Positions 53,222 through 61,778 of a stretch of 64,000 nucleotides of DNA are shown in pieces (positions within the stretch are counted from its first letter, which is position 1; each line of letters opens with the position of its first letter). Where the stretch lies: NCBI RefSeq assembly GCF_014863405.1, contig NZ_JACZZA010000008.1:62001-126000 (forward strand), in the 5' to 3' direction. The notes beneath the pieces are model-generated. The model had not been told where the DNA came from, searched no databases, and worked only from the letters and a program-made list of their open reading frames with translations. Position numbers and translations under genes: made by a program. The stretch comes from Dyella acidiphila (GTDB taxonomy: Bacteria > Pseudomonadota > Gammaproteobacteria > Xanthomonadales > Rhodanobacteraceae).

Positions 53222-53566
53222 ATGCCCATGAAAAAAATACTATGCAATGTGCTTGTCAGCCTAGCTTGGCCAGGCGCTGCATTCGCTGCCGACACAACAG
53301 AACGCAGTAGTTTGCTAATAGGACTGCTGGTGCCGCTGCTTGCGGTATCGGCATGTCTGCTGGCGATGTTGTGGTGGTTAAAGCGCGGAAAAACCCTTGG
53401 CGGAAGCGGTCCGGTGAAGCTGGTGCAGGCCGTTGCAGTCGGTGCGCGCGAGCGCGTTGTGGTGCTCGATGCGCAGGGCCGGCGGCTATTGATCGGCGTA
53501 ACGTCCAACAAAATCGAGCTGCTGGCTGAATTGCATGCAATCGATACATCGCCACCAGGCGGATGA
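53222..53566 (+). CDS. FliO-family protein inside the T3SS cluster
   Basis: A 114-aa membrane protein whose C-terminal domain, KLVQAVAVGARERVVVLDAQ then GRRLLIGVTSNKIELLAEL (residues ~66-104), matches flagellar FliO in spacing and key residues (VGxxERVVVxxxxxRxLxxGVTxxxIxLL). The N-terminus has a signal-like hydrophobic segment (ILCNVLVSLAWPGAAFA) and a membrane span (LLIGLLVPLLAVSACLLAML). In flagella FliO helps assemble the FliP ring; injectisomes usually lack it. The start at 53222 follows AGGA at 8-nt spacing; 53228 is an alternative. It lies between the two main sct operons, 374 bp before sctV. Confidence 0.8.
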   Translation: MPMKKILCNVLVSLAWPGAAFAADTTERSSLLIGLLVPLLAVSACLLAMLWWLKRGKTLGGSGPVKLVQAVAVGARERVVVLDAQGRRLLIGVTSNKIELLAELHAIDTSPPGG

Positions 53567-53940
53567 ATTTTTCGTGATGGACGCGACGAAAATCACGTTG
53601 AGCGTGCGAGGAGGCGCGCAATTTTAAAAGTTACTGTCGATACTTTTTTATATTCATTTTGCTGAATGTCGAACCTAGGGTCTCCCCTAGGTTTCGGTTT
53701 TTATAAACGCTGGTAGGTTCGCTTTTACCGATTGCCGACAGGGGGCATCGGCCATGCGTATCGCAATATGGAACGTTGGCGACGGCAAGAAGACATGGAG
53801 TGGCGCACGCCGCTCTGCTTCGCGTTTGTACTGCCGGAGTCGTGCGTGTTGGCCACCTGCGTTTCACTTCGCATTGACATCAGCGCGTCGCGGCAGTGGC
53901 GAGCGCGTCGTATGCGTTATGCCGACAGGACCAGCACGTA
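53567..53940. other. Intergenic region upstream of sctV, 374 bp
   Basis: Contains operator-like site 5 (53672-53693) in an AT-richer stretch (about 53630-53720), probably the promoter zone of the sctV operon, leaving a leader of roughly 200 bp. Short open frames in the leader show no coding character. Confidence 0.55.
53672..53693. promoter_or_regulatory. T3SS-region operator-like palindrome, site 5 (sctV operon)
   Basis: A perfect inverted repeat, AACCTAGGG-TCTC-CCCTAGGTT, 247 bp upstream of the sctV ATG. It is the best-formed of five sites that share TRGGG-N5-CCYRG in the same register. Without a T-run it is not a terminator. Confidence 0.65.
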
Positions 53941-56004
53941 ATGGCGCTCGAGTCGATTCTTTCGCGGCTTGGCTCCACGGGCAGGTCGCGCAGCTATAGC
54001 GACCTGGTGTTGGTCGCCGGGGTGGTGGCGATCATCGGCCTGATGATCCTGCCGCTGCCGATGGTAGGCATCGATGCGCTGGTCGCCTTGAACATGCTGA
54101 TCGGCGTGGGGCTGCTGCTGGTCGCCATCTATATTCCCGCGCCGGTGGCATTCTCCAGTTTCCCCAGCGTGCTGCTGCTGACCACGCTGTTCCGCCTGGC
54201 GCTGTCGATCGCGATTACCCGCTCGATTCTGCTCAATGCCGATGGCGGCCGCATCATCGATACCTTCGGCAACCTGGTGGTCGGCGGCAATTTGATTGTC
54301 GGCCTGGTTGTATTCCTGATCATCACCGTGGTGCAGTTCATCGTGGTGGCCAAGGGCGCCGAGCGCGTCGCCGAAGTAGCGGCGCGTTTCTCGCTGGATG
54401 CGATGCCGGGCAAGCAGTTGTCGATCGATTCGGACCTGCGCTCGGGCCTGCTGGAAAAAGACGAGGCACGCCGTCGGCGCCGCCTGCTGGAAGTGGAAAG
54501 CCAGCTGCACGGCTCGCTCGATGGCGCAATGAAGTTCGTCAAGGGCGATGCTATCGCCGGCATGGTGATCATCATCATCAATTTGCTGGGCGGCCTGGGC
54601 GTGGGTGTGCTGATGCACGACATGAGCCTGGACGATGCGATGCATACGTATAGCGTGCTGACCATCGGCGACGGGCTGGTGGCGCAGATCCCGGCCTTGC
54701 TGGCTTCAATTTCCGCCGGCCTGATCGTGACGCGTACCGCCGGTGACGAGGAGGATCGCAATCTCGGCGCGATTATCGCCAGGCAGATTTCCAACGAGCC
54801 GCGGGTGATGATGATCGTGGGCTGCATTGCGCTGGGCATGATGCTGGTGCCGGGCTTTCCGGCGCTGGTGTTTCTGCCGATCGGTGCATTGATGGTGGGC
54901 GTGGCCTCGTGGCGCATGCGCGAGCGGGTGGGCTTGTTGCGCAAGGTGTTCAAGGTGCCTGAGAGCCAGGCCGAGCTGCTGCCGCCGGATGTGGCCGATA
55001 CCGATGCGCTGCTGCCGCCGCCGGCGTTGCTGCTGGAAGTGAACATGTCCGCGCTGCAGGCGCTGGGTAGTGCCCAGGTGCGCAATCTGTTTCGCCAGGT
55101 GGTAGGTGGCTTGCGCGAGGAATATGGCGTACCGCTGCCCAAGCCGGCCTTGCGTGCCGGACTGAACCTGCCCGAGCAAGGCTATGCGCTGTACGCCTAC
55201 GGTGTGCGCATCGGTTTCGGCGTGCTGCAGTCCGAGGCGGTGTTCTTGCCGGGGCGTGCGGCCTTGCCCGCACAGACCCAGGGCGAGGGCGCGCTGGTGA
55301 AGGAAGGCAGCAGCAATTTCCCGGGACGTTGGGTGGCGCGCGACGGCAATCACGCGGCGCGTGCACTGGAGCCGCCGGAGATGCTGCGCGAACATATCCG
55401 GCTGGCGCTGGAACGGCATCTGTCGCTGTTCGTCGGCATCCAGGAAACGTCCAATCTCTCCAACGGCCTGAGCCGCGATTACCCGGACCTGGTGCGCGAG
55501 ATGCTGCGCGTGGTGTCGCCGCAGCGCGTGGCCGACGTGCTGAAGCGGCTGGTGGAAGAACGCGTGCCGATCCGCCAGCTGCGCGATGTGTTCGAGGCGA
55601 TTACCGACGCCGCCAGCCGCGAGAAAGACATCGTGCTGGTGGCCGAGCATGTGCGCATGTCGCTGCGCCGGCATATCAGCTACCGCTACGCCGACGACGA
55701 GCATGTGCTGCGCGTGCTGGTCGCGCGCCCCGAACTGGAAGAACGCCTGCGCCGCTCGGTGCACAACGGCCCGGCCGGTGCGCAGTTGGCGGTGGAGCCG
55801 GAACTGGCTGCGCGCCTGCTGGCGCAGATCGGCGATCACGCCGGCGGCGAGCATGGCGCGGCCTTCGTGATGCTCAGTTCCACCGACGTGCGCCGTCACC
55901 TGCGCAAGCTGACGGAAGCCGAATACGCCGACATACCCGTGCTCTCTTATCAGGAACTGGTGCCGGACCTGCGTCTGGTGCCGGTCGGACAACTGGCGGC
56001 GTGA
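53941..56004 (+). CDS. sctV: T3SS major export apparatus protein SctV
   Basis: The FlhA/YscV-family export gate, 687 aa. The N-terminal half has about eight membrane spans, the FHIPEP-type block FSSFPSVLLLTTLFRLALSI and the FlhA signature RFSLDAMPGKQLSIDSDLRS followed by DEARRRRRLLEVESQLHGS. The cytoplasmic C-terminal half (~360-687) forms the nonameric ring that docks chaperone-substrate complexes. The ATG at 53941 gives MALESILSRLG; AGGA is 12 nt upstream. First gene of the plus-strand sctV-C-D-I-J-K-L-N-O operon; sctC follows 30 bp later. Confidence 0.97.
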   Translation: MALESILSRLGSTGRSRSYSDLVLVAGVVAIIGLMILPLPMVGIDALVALNMLIGVGLLLVAIYIPAPVAFSSFPSVLLLTTLFRLALSIAITRSILLNADGGRIIDTFGNLVVGGNLIVGLVVFLIITVVQFIVVAKGAERVAEVAARFSLDAMPGKQLSIDSDLRSGLLEKDEARRRRRLLEVESQLHGSLDGAMKFVKGDAIAGMVIIIINLLGGLGVGVLMHDMSLDDAMHTYSVLTIGDGLVAQIPALLASISAGLIVTRTAGDEEDRNLGAIIARQISNEPRVMMIVGCIALGMMLVPGFPALVFLPIGALMVGVASWRMRERVGLLRKVFKVPESQAELLPPDVADTDALLPPPALLLEVNMSALQALGSAQVRNLFRQVVGGLREEYGVPLPKPALRAGLNLPEQGYALYAYGVRIGFGVLQSEAVFLPGRAALPAQTQGEGALVKEGSSNFPGRWVARDGNHAARALEPPEMLREHIRLALERHLSLFVGIQETSNLSNGLSRDYPDLVREMLRVVSPQRVADVLKRLVEERVPIRQLRDVFEAITDAASREKDIVLVAEHVRMSLRRHISYRYADDEHVLRVLVARPELEERLRRSVHNGPAGAQLAVEPELAARLLAQIGDHAGGEHGAAFVMLSSTDVRRHLRKLTEAEYADIPVLSYQELVPDLRLVPVGQLAA

Positions 56005-56034
56005 GGCTGCCTTGGCTTGGAGCGGAACACTTTC

Positions 56035-58026
56035 ATGATGCGACAAATCAGGGGTGGACGGAGTGCGGGACAGGGCCGGCGGGTGGTGATTCCACTCATG
56101 CTGCTAGGCCTGCTGTTGTGCGCGACGGCAGCGTTCGCGTCGCCGATTCCGTTCAAGAAAGGCATGGTGGAAATCCAGGCCGACAAGACCTTGCACGATT
56201 TTCTGCCAGACTTCTTCCACGACCAGGGCCTGGAAGTGGTGATGAGCCCGCAGGTGGCGGCGCGCTCGGGCACGCTCAATGGCGACTTCAAGGGCACTTA
56301 TGCGCAGGTATGGCGCAAGCTCGCCGATAGCAACGGCTTGTTTGCGTACTGGGACGGTTCGGCGGTGTACGTGTACCTCAACACCGAGCGCCAGACCGAC
56401 TACGCCAGCGTGCCGTTGCCGGTGGAACAACAGTTTCTCGCCGCCATGGCCAGTGTGAATTGGGCCGATGCGGCCAGCGGCGATATCTGGCGGCTGGAGC
56501 CGAGCACCGGCCTGGTGACGATTACCGGCAGCAAGCGTTTCGTCGAACAAGTGAAGCAGATGGCGCAGACCATCGCCGGCCTGGGCGTGAATCCCAGCAT
56601 GCGCTTCAAGTTCTATCCGCTGAAATACGCGTGGGCCTCCGATACCACCATGACCGTCGGCAATCGCCAGGTGACGGTGCCGGGCGTGGCCACGGTGCTG
56701 CGCGAGCTGGTCGGCGAAGCCGGCTCCGATTCGTTCAGCGGTGCGCGCGAGCGCCTGCTGTCGGCGCGCCAGCAAGGGCTGCGCGGACAAGGGTTGGCCG
56801 GCATGGGCCAGCAGCCGCCACCGCCGCTGGGCGACTACACCGTGCCGGTGCAGAACAATGATGACCAGGGCGCCGCGAACGATCCGGCCTCCGCGCCGGT
56901 GGCGCAGAACAATGTGCAGGCCATCAATGGCCAAGGCGGCAGCCGCATCGTCGCCGACAGCTTCCGCAACGCGATCATCGTGCGCGACACCGCCGACCGC
57001 CTGCCGATGTACGACGAGCTGATCCGGCAACTGGATGTCGCGCCGCAGATGGTGGAGATCGAAGCGACCATCATCGATGTGGACAAACAGAGGGCGCGCT
57101 CGCTGGGCGTCAACTGGTTCTATCGCAATGCAGGCATCACTGCCGGCTTTACCAGCAACGGCCCGAATAATTCCCCAGCCAGCGACGCAACCAAGCTGGC
57201 GCTGGCCGCGGCGCTGGCCGGCGGCAAGAACGGCGAACTGCTGGGCCAGCTGGCCAGCCTGTTCGGCGGCGGCGGACAGCTCGGCACGATCCTGGGCGAT
57301 CCCGGCCACTTCATCGCCAACGTGGATGCACTGGAAGCCGACGATGTGACGCATATCGTCACGCATCCGCAGGTGATTACCATGAACGACACCGAGGCGG
57401 TGATCCAGAGCAACCAGACCGTCTATGTGCCGGTATCCGGTGCCTACAACTCCGACCTGTACAACGTGGTGGCCGGTACGACGCTGCGCGTAACGCCGCA
57501 TCTGGTGACGGACAGCACCGGCGTGCACATCCGCATGAACGTGCAGATTGACGACGGCAGCATCACCTACTCGCAAGCCGATTCGCAGGATGTGCAATAT
57601 CCGATCGTCGCCAATAACTCGGTCAATACGCAGGCAGTGATCGAGGATGGGCAGGGCCTGCTGCTTGGTGGCCTGATCCAGGACAACGGCAGCAACACCA
57701 CGCAGAAGATTCCGGTGCTCGGCGATATCCCGCTGATCGGCTATCTGTTCAAGACGGTGCAGAAGCAGCGCGAGCATATCGAGCGATTGTTCCTGATTAC
57801 CCCGCGGCTGATTGCGCTCAATCGCATCAGCGGGCAGGAAACGCCCAGTTCGAACAAGGTGACGATCGAATCGCAGCAGCAGATCGACGACCAGGACACC
57901 AAGCGCATCGGCTTCGGCCGCTTCGATGGGCCGCCGCCGAGCGTGCAGCCGCAGGCATCGCCGGCGCCGGTAGCGCAGCCGGTGATCACCACCACCACGA
58001 CCACTACCGTGCCCAGTGCACGCTAA
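56035..58026 (+). CDS. sctC: T3SS outer-membrane secretin SctC
   Basis: The secretin ring of the injectisome, 663 aa. A signal peptide (VVIPLMLLGLLLCATAAFAS) is followed by N0 and N1-type domains (FLPDFFHDQGLEVVMSPQVA; WADAASGDIWRLEPSTGLVT; FYPLKYAWA), a linker with QPPPPLG, then DVAPQMVEIEATIIDVD and the secretin core with VIQSNQTVYVPVSGAYN and GLLLGGLIQDNGSNTTQKIP. The C-terminal tail is Thr-rich and may bind a pilotin. The start at 56035 lies 11 nt after GGAGCG; an ATG one codon on is equally possible. Confidence 0.96.
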   Translation: MMRQIRGGRSAGQGRRVVIPLMLLGLLLCATAAFASPIPFKKGMVEIQADKTLHDFLPDFFHDQGLEVVMSPQVAARSGTLNGDFKGTYAQVWRKLADSNGLFAYWDGSAVYVYLNTERQTDYASVPLPVEQQFLAAMASVNWADAASGDIWRLEPSTGLVTITGSKRFVEQVKQMAQTIAGLGVNPSMRFKFYPLKYAWASDTTMTVGNRQVTVPGVATVLRELVGEAGSDSFSGARERLLSARQQGLRGQGLAGMGQQPPPPLGDYTVPVQNNDDQGAANDPASAPVAQNNVQAINGQGGSRIVADSFRNAIIVRDTADRLPMYDELIRQLDVAPQMVEIEATIIDVDKQRARSLGVNWFYRNAGITAGFTSNGPNNSPASDATKLALAAALAGGKNGELLGQLASLFGGGGQLGTILGDPGHFIANVDALEADDVTHIVTHPQVITMNDTEAVIQSNQTVYVPVSGAYNSDLYNVVAGTTLRVTPHLVTDSTGVHIRMNVQIDDGSITYSQADSQDVQYPIVANNSVNTQAVIEDGQGLLLGGLIQDNGSNTTQKIPVLGDIPLIGYLFKTVQKQREHIERLFLITPRLIALNRISGQETPSSNKVTIESQQQIDDQDTKRIGFGRFDGPPPSVQPQASPAPVAQPVITTTTTTTVPSAR

Positions 58027-58053
58027 ACGAGGCAGCGTTTTCGCCGCAGTGCC

Positions 58054-59388
58054 ATGAGCAGCCAGCCCGTCCATCGAACGCATAGCGTGGCGCCGCCGTC
58101 GCCACGCGTGCAGTTGCGCCTGCGCGTGTTCAGCGGCGTGCATGCGGGCGCGGAATTCCGTTTGCCCGAACGCGGCATCCTGATGATCGGCGCGGCGGAC
58201 GATTGCGACCTGATCCTGGGCGATGCGGAGATTCGCGATCACCATTGCGTGCTGACCGTGGTCGGCGACCAGGTGCTGCTGCGTGCATTGAGCGGCGCGG
58301 TGTCCGCGCAGGACAGGACGGTGGCCGAAGGCGAGAACATCACGCTGGACCATTTCGCGATGGTGCAGCTGGGCCAGGTGCAGTTCGCGGTGGGACCGCA
58401 CTGGAGCGAGCGCTGGCTGAGCCTGGACGAAGCGGCCGAGCATGGCGTTGCCGCCGCGGCGATGCAGCAACAACTGGCCAGCCGCCGCCGCGGCGTGCTG
58501 GCGATTACCGGCCTGCTGCTGGCGTTCGCGATCCTGGTATTGCTGGGCAGCTGGAAGGTCAGCCATCCGTCAGTGGTGCAGCCGCGCAGCGCGACCGAGC
58601 AGCTGGCGGCAGTGCGCACGATTCTGCATCAGATGTCGCTGCGCCATGTGGTGGCCGACGTGAGCGACGGCGACCGGCTGGTGGTGCATGGGGTAGTGGG
58701 CAATGCCGCGCAATTGCCGGAGCTGCGTGAAAAGCTTTCGCAGGCTGGCCTCACCACCGAATTGACCGTGCGCGACTGGCCCAGCGTGGCCAAGCAGGTG
58801 AAGGATATCTTCGCCATGCACGGCTATCCGGTGGAAACGCAGTTGCTGGACCAGGGCCTGATCGAAGTCGATGGCCATTTCGGCGACAACGACAACGCCG
58901 ACAAGGTGAAGAAAGACGTGCTGGGTTCGACCGACATGCAGAACCTCAATAGCGATGTCGGCCTCAGCCTGGCGCTGCGCAACTACGACGAACACAAGCC
59001 TGCCGCACCCAAGCTGGATGAGGGCAAGCGCATTCTGCATGTCAACAGCGGCGATGACAGCTATGTGGTGACGCGCGACCAGTCGCGCTATTACCCGGGC
59101 AGCGCCTTGCCGGAAGGCGGCGTATTCGTCGGTGTGACGGCCGACGACAACGTCCTGCTGCGCATGCCCGACAACAGCTACATGCAGCTGGACAAGGAAG
59201 ACAAATACACCGCGCCGCATCCGCTGGGCGATATGGATTCGGTCGACATGGCGCGGCTGATCCAGGCCGCGCCCAGCAGCAGCGCGCCGGCACCTGCCGC
59301 CAGCGCAGCGACATCCGCTGCCGCCGTGCCGACGCAAGCCACCCACCAACAACCCGCAGCGGAGGCGCCGGCCACCGCGCATCGTTGA
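58054..59388 (+). CDS. sctD: T3SS inner-membrane ring protein SctD
   Basis: A 444-aa single-span ring protein. Residues ~20-120 form an FHA-like cytoplasmic domain (LRVFSGVHAGAEFRLPERGI; DCDLILGDAEIRDHHCVLTV), a membrane helix follows near residues 148-168 (GVLAITGLLLAFAILVLLGS), then periplasmic BON-like ring domains (RLVVHGVVGNAAQLPELREK; HGYPVETQLLDQGLIEVDG) and an Ala/Pro-rich tail. This is the PrgH/YscD/SsaD architecture. It sits between the secretin gene and the filament-like gene, 27 bp after sctC. Confidence 0.9.
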   Translation: MSSQPVHRTHSVAPPSPRVQLRLRVFSGVHAGAEFRLPERGILMIGAADDCDLILGDAEIRDHHCVLTVVGDQVLLRALSGAVSAQDRTVAEGENITLDHFAMVQLGQVQFAVGPHWSERWLSLDEAAEHGVAAAAMQQQLASRRRGVLAITGLLLAFAILVLLGSWKVSHPSVVQPRSATEQLAAVRTILHQMSLRHVVADVSDGDRLVVHGVVGNAAQLPELREKLSQAGLTTELTVRDWPSVAKQVKDIFAMHGYPVETQLLDQGLIEVDGHFGDNDNADKVKKDVLGSTDMQNLNSDVGLSLALRNYDEHKPAAPKLDEGKRILHVNSGDDSYVVTRDQSRYYPGSALPEGGVFVGVTADDNVLLRMPDNSYMQLDKEDKYTAPHPLGDMDSVDMARLIQAAPSSSAPAPAASAATSAAAVPTQATHQQPAAEAPATAHR

Positions 59389-59484
59389 AGACCGAGCAAT
59401 TGTCGACGCGACCATGCCAGGCCGCTTCGATTCCCCCGGAGCCCGCCCATCCGTGAGGCCCCCTTCACCAGGCAGGAGACGACC

Positions 59485-59880
59485 ATGAGCAGTGCGATCA
59501 ATTCCACCGACAGCAACAGCCAGTTCCTCAACACCATGATCTCCAATGGTGCGGCATCGGCCGGCCAGACCACCGTCAGCACCGACCAGTCCAACAGCTG
59601 GTTCGAAGCCCTGGCCAAGGCCTGGGGCAATGCGCTCGACCAGCAAGCGAACAAGGTCACCGCCTTGTCCAACCAGGTCAGCGACGGCAGCGACGCCAGC
59701 GCCACCGGACAGACCGGCAGCACCGGTAGCAGCACCGCCAGCAGCGGTTCGGACAATCCTTCGGTGCTGACCCAGCTCACTGCGGAGAGCTTGAAGATGC
59801 AGTTCCTGTCGACCAGTGCATCGACCTCGACCAATGCCGTCGGGCAGGCGCTGAGCACGCTTGGCCAGAAGCAGTCGTAA
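59485..59880 (+). CDS. Small secreted filament- or needle-like protein in the sct operon
   Basis: A 131-aa Ser/Thr-rich protein lacking Cys and any Sec signal. SNSWFEALAKAWGNALDQQA is followed by a low-complexity Gly/Ser/Thr stretch and a helical C-terminus (LTQLTAESLKMQFLSTSAST) ending LGQKQS. It is a paralogue of the 44251 protein. Its slot between sctD and sctI is where needle or pilus subunits (SctF or EspA/SseB-like) can sit, but at 131 aa it is longer than ordinary needle subunits. The start follows AGGAGA (59475-59480) at 4-nt spacing. Confidence 0.65.
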   Translation: MSSAINSTDSNSQFLNTMISNGAASAGQTTVSTDQSNSWFEALAKAWGNALDQQANKVTALSNQVSDGSDASATGQTGSTGSSTASSGSDNPSVLTQLTAESLKMQFLSTSASTSTNAVGQALSTLGQKQS

Positions 59881-59904
59881 GCGCAGTCATCAGGAGGTCT
59901 TCCC

Positions 59905-60312
59905 ATGAACGTGCTTCCGACCCAGATGGTCAACGTCGCCGATTTCAACGCGACGCAAACCCCGGCGGCGCAGCCGCCGGCGCACGTCGACGACGTGGCC
60001 AAGTTCCGCCAGAGCTTCGCCGATGCCGCGCCAGCGAGTGTCAGCCAGGCCGAGCAGGTTACGCCGGTGCCGCAGGAGTTGTCGGCCGGCATCAAGGTGG
60101 TGTTGAACCAGTTCGATTCGCTCAACGGCCACGCCACCCAGCTGGGCAAGCTGGCCAATGAGATGAGCAGCAGCGCCAGCGACCTCAAGCCCGGGCAGAT
60201 CATGGACATGACCATGCGCTGCCAGGAAATGGTGTTCCAGGCGGAGCTCACCTCGAACGTCGCCAATCGCAGTTCGGATGGCGTGCAGCAGTTGTTCCGC
60301 CAGCAATCCTGA
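59905..60312 (+). CDS. sctI: T3SS inner rod protein SctI (HrpB2/YscI family)
   Basis: A 135-aa inner rod subunit. The C-terminal third has the family pattern LKPGQIMDMTMRCQEMVFQA followed by ELTSNVANRSSDGVQQLFRQ, typical of EscI/YscI/HrpB2. The N-terminal part is variable and Ala/Pro-rich. SctI joins needle to export gate and is itself secreted. The start is set by AGGAGG 6-7 nt upstream. It lies 24 bp after the filament-like gene and 10 bp before sctJ. Confidence 0.9.
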   Translation: MNVLPTQMVNVADFNATQTPAAQPPAHVDDVAKFRQSFADAAPASVSQAEQVTPVPQELSAGIKVVLNQFDSLNGHATQLGKLANEMSSSASDLKPGQIMDMTMRCQEMVFQAELTSNVANRSSDGVQQLFRQQS

Positions 60313-60322
60313 GGTGGCCGCA

Positions 60323-61099
60323 ATGGGTAAACGGACGATCTGGCGCATGGCAGCCCTGATGCTTGCATTGGGGCTGCTGGCCGGCTGTTCGCGCGAAGTC
60401 TTGTACAACAAGCTCGACGAGCAGCAGGCCAACGAGGTGGTTGCGGCCCTGCTCAACAACAACATCGATGCGGACAAGCGCCAGGCCGAACGCGGCGAGG
60501 GCTGGCAGGTGGTGCTGGATCGCCGCGACATGCCGGCCGCGGTGGCGGTGCTGCGCGATGAGGGACTGCCGCACCAGAGCACCGACAACATCAGCCAGAT
60601 CTACAAGAAGGACGGCTTCGTGTCCTCGCCGCAAGAGGACAAGCAGCGCTTTATCTACGCCCGCGAGCAACAGCTGGGCCACACGCTGCGGCAGTTCGAC
60701 GGCGTGGTCGATGCGTACGTGTACCTGTCGATTCCCGACAAGAGTCCGATCGACGACAAACCGCCCAGCGGCTCGGCCTCGGTGGTGATCATCACCCGCC
60801 CGAATGCCGGCATCGAAGGACGTGCGCCGGATATCAAGGCGGCAGTGATGAACGGCACCGACGGGCTGACCGATCCCAGTCGCGTCACCGTGCAGTTCTT
60901 CCAGCGCGCGCCGACCGAATTGCCGCAGGCGGCAGCCAGCGGCGGCTTCGCACGCAGCGATGTCACTTCGCTGGCGATGCTGGGCACTGCCGGGCTGGTA
61001 TTGCTGCTGGCGATCGTGCTGTTGTGGCGCAATCGCGGCGCCTTGCTGGGTGGGCGTTCGCGTACGCTGACCCGCACGAGCATGTCGCATGAACGTTGA
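60323..61099 (+). CDS. sctJ: T3SS inner-membrane ring lipoprotein SctJ
   Basis: The FliF/YscJ-type ring lipoprotein, 258 aa. The lipobox LLAGC (Cys at residue ~21) follows a signal of MLALGLLAG type; the ring-building motifs are EVLYNKLDEQQANEVVAALL, LPHQSTDNISQIYKKDGFVS and VYLSIPDKSPID. A C-terminal membrane span (LAMLGTAGLVLLLAIVLLW) ends the protein, as in Hrp-type SctJ. The start at 60323 is chosen because it gives the lipoprotein signal. The 3' end overlaps sctK by 11 bp. Confidence 0.96.
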   Translation: MGKRTIWRMAALMLALGLLAGCSREVLYNKLDEQQANEVVAALLNNNIDADKRQAERGEGWQVVLDRRDMPAAVAVLRDEGLPHQSTDNISQIYKKDGFVSSPQEDKQRFIYAREQQLGHTLRQFDGVVDAYVYLSIPDKSPIDDKPPSGSASVVIITRPNAGIEGRAPDIKAAVMNGTDGLTDPSRVTVQFFQRAPTELPQAAASGGFARSDVTSLAMLGTAGLVLLLAIVLLWRNRGALLGGRSRTLTRTSMSHER

Positions 61100-61778
61100 A
61101 AGCACGGTACGGCAGCGGCATGCGCGGGCGTTGCTCGATGCCACGCATGCGGCCTATTGCGGCGACCTGCCCGAGGCCTTGCTGCAACGGGCACGGCAGT
61201 CGCCGGCCGGCCGCCGGCATCTGGTGCGCGCGGCGTTGCGCCATGCGCCGGAGGTGTTTGCGCCGGAGCAGGAACGCTGGCAGTGCTTTGAAGACGCCGA
61301 GCCCTGGCTGCACTGGCCGCAGGCGCGGCTGCAGGCGTTTACCCAGGAGCTGGGTGCGATCGCCCTGGGGCCGGCCTTGCGCATGATCGTGGAACGCAGC
61401 GCCGTGCTGTTCGTGCGCGGTGCGCTGGGCACCGACCATTGGCAGCGCGCGCAGCGTGCCAACCCCTGGCCGGATGGCGCGCCGGAAGCGGTGCGGCATA
61501 TGGGCGAAGCGGTGCTGCAGCGCTGCGGCTGCGATGCGCAGGCTTTGAACGCCGAGCTGTACGAGCGCGGCCAGATCGAATTTATCGGCCATGCCGAGCG
61601 CCAGCACCCGGACCTCGCGGCGCGCCTGGTATTGGCCTATGCCCAAGTGCCGGCGCGGCCGTGCAAAGTGGATACCTGGTTGCCGGCGTCGGCATTGTCT
61701 GCGTTGCTGGCGGCGCAGCAGGCGTTGGATGCGGCGGCCGCTGCGCTGGCCATGGCCGAGGAGGAGGGCAGCGTATGA
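61089..61778 (+). CDS. sctK: T3SS sorting platform accessory protein SctK (HrpB4-like)
   Basis: A 229-aa soluble protein. Sequence conservation in SctK is low; the assignment uses position (sctJ-K-L-N order), length and the helical pattern with LGPALRMIVERSAVLFVRGA. SctK links the SctQ pods to the inner-membrane ring. It overlaps sctJ by 11 bp and its TGA overlaps the sctL ATG, so these genes are translationally coupled. No recognisable catalytic motif, as expected. Confidence 0.82.
   Translation: MNVESTVRQRHARALLDATHAAYCGDLPEALLQRARQSPAGRRHLVRAALRHAPEVFAPEQERWQCFEDAEPWLHWPQARLQAFTQELGAIALGPALRMIVERSAVLFVRGALGTDHWQRAQRANPWPDGAPEAVRHMGEAVLQRCGCDAQALNAELYERGQIEFIGHAERQHPDLAARLVLAYAQVPARPCKVDTWLPASALSALLAAQQALDAAAAALAMAEEEGSV

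Noticed and set aside
53754-53999. An 81-codon frame spanning the sctV leader
   Set aside because: Overlaps the sctV start out of frame, Arg/Ser-rich, no RBS, no similarity.
56104-58566. An 820-codon open frame on the minus strand opposite sctC and sctD
   Set aside because: It is the complement of well-conserved T3SS genes, rich in His/Arg/Ala/Gln as expected for antisense of high-GC coding DNA, and has no recognisable domain.
59485-59880. Assignment of this gene as HrpB1
   Set aside because: Position before the SctI gene would fit HrpB1, but the Ser/Thr-rich composition and similarity to the 44251 protein do not resemble a TPR-type HrpB1.
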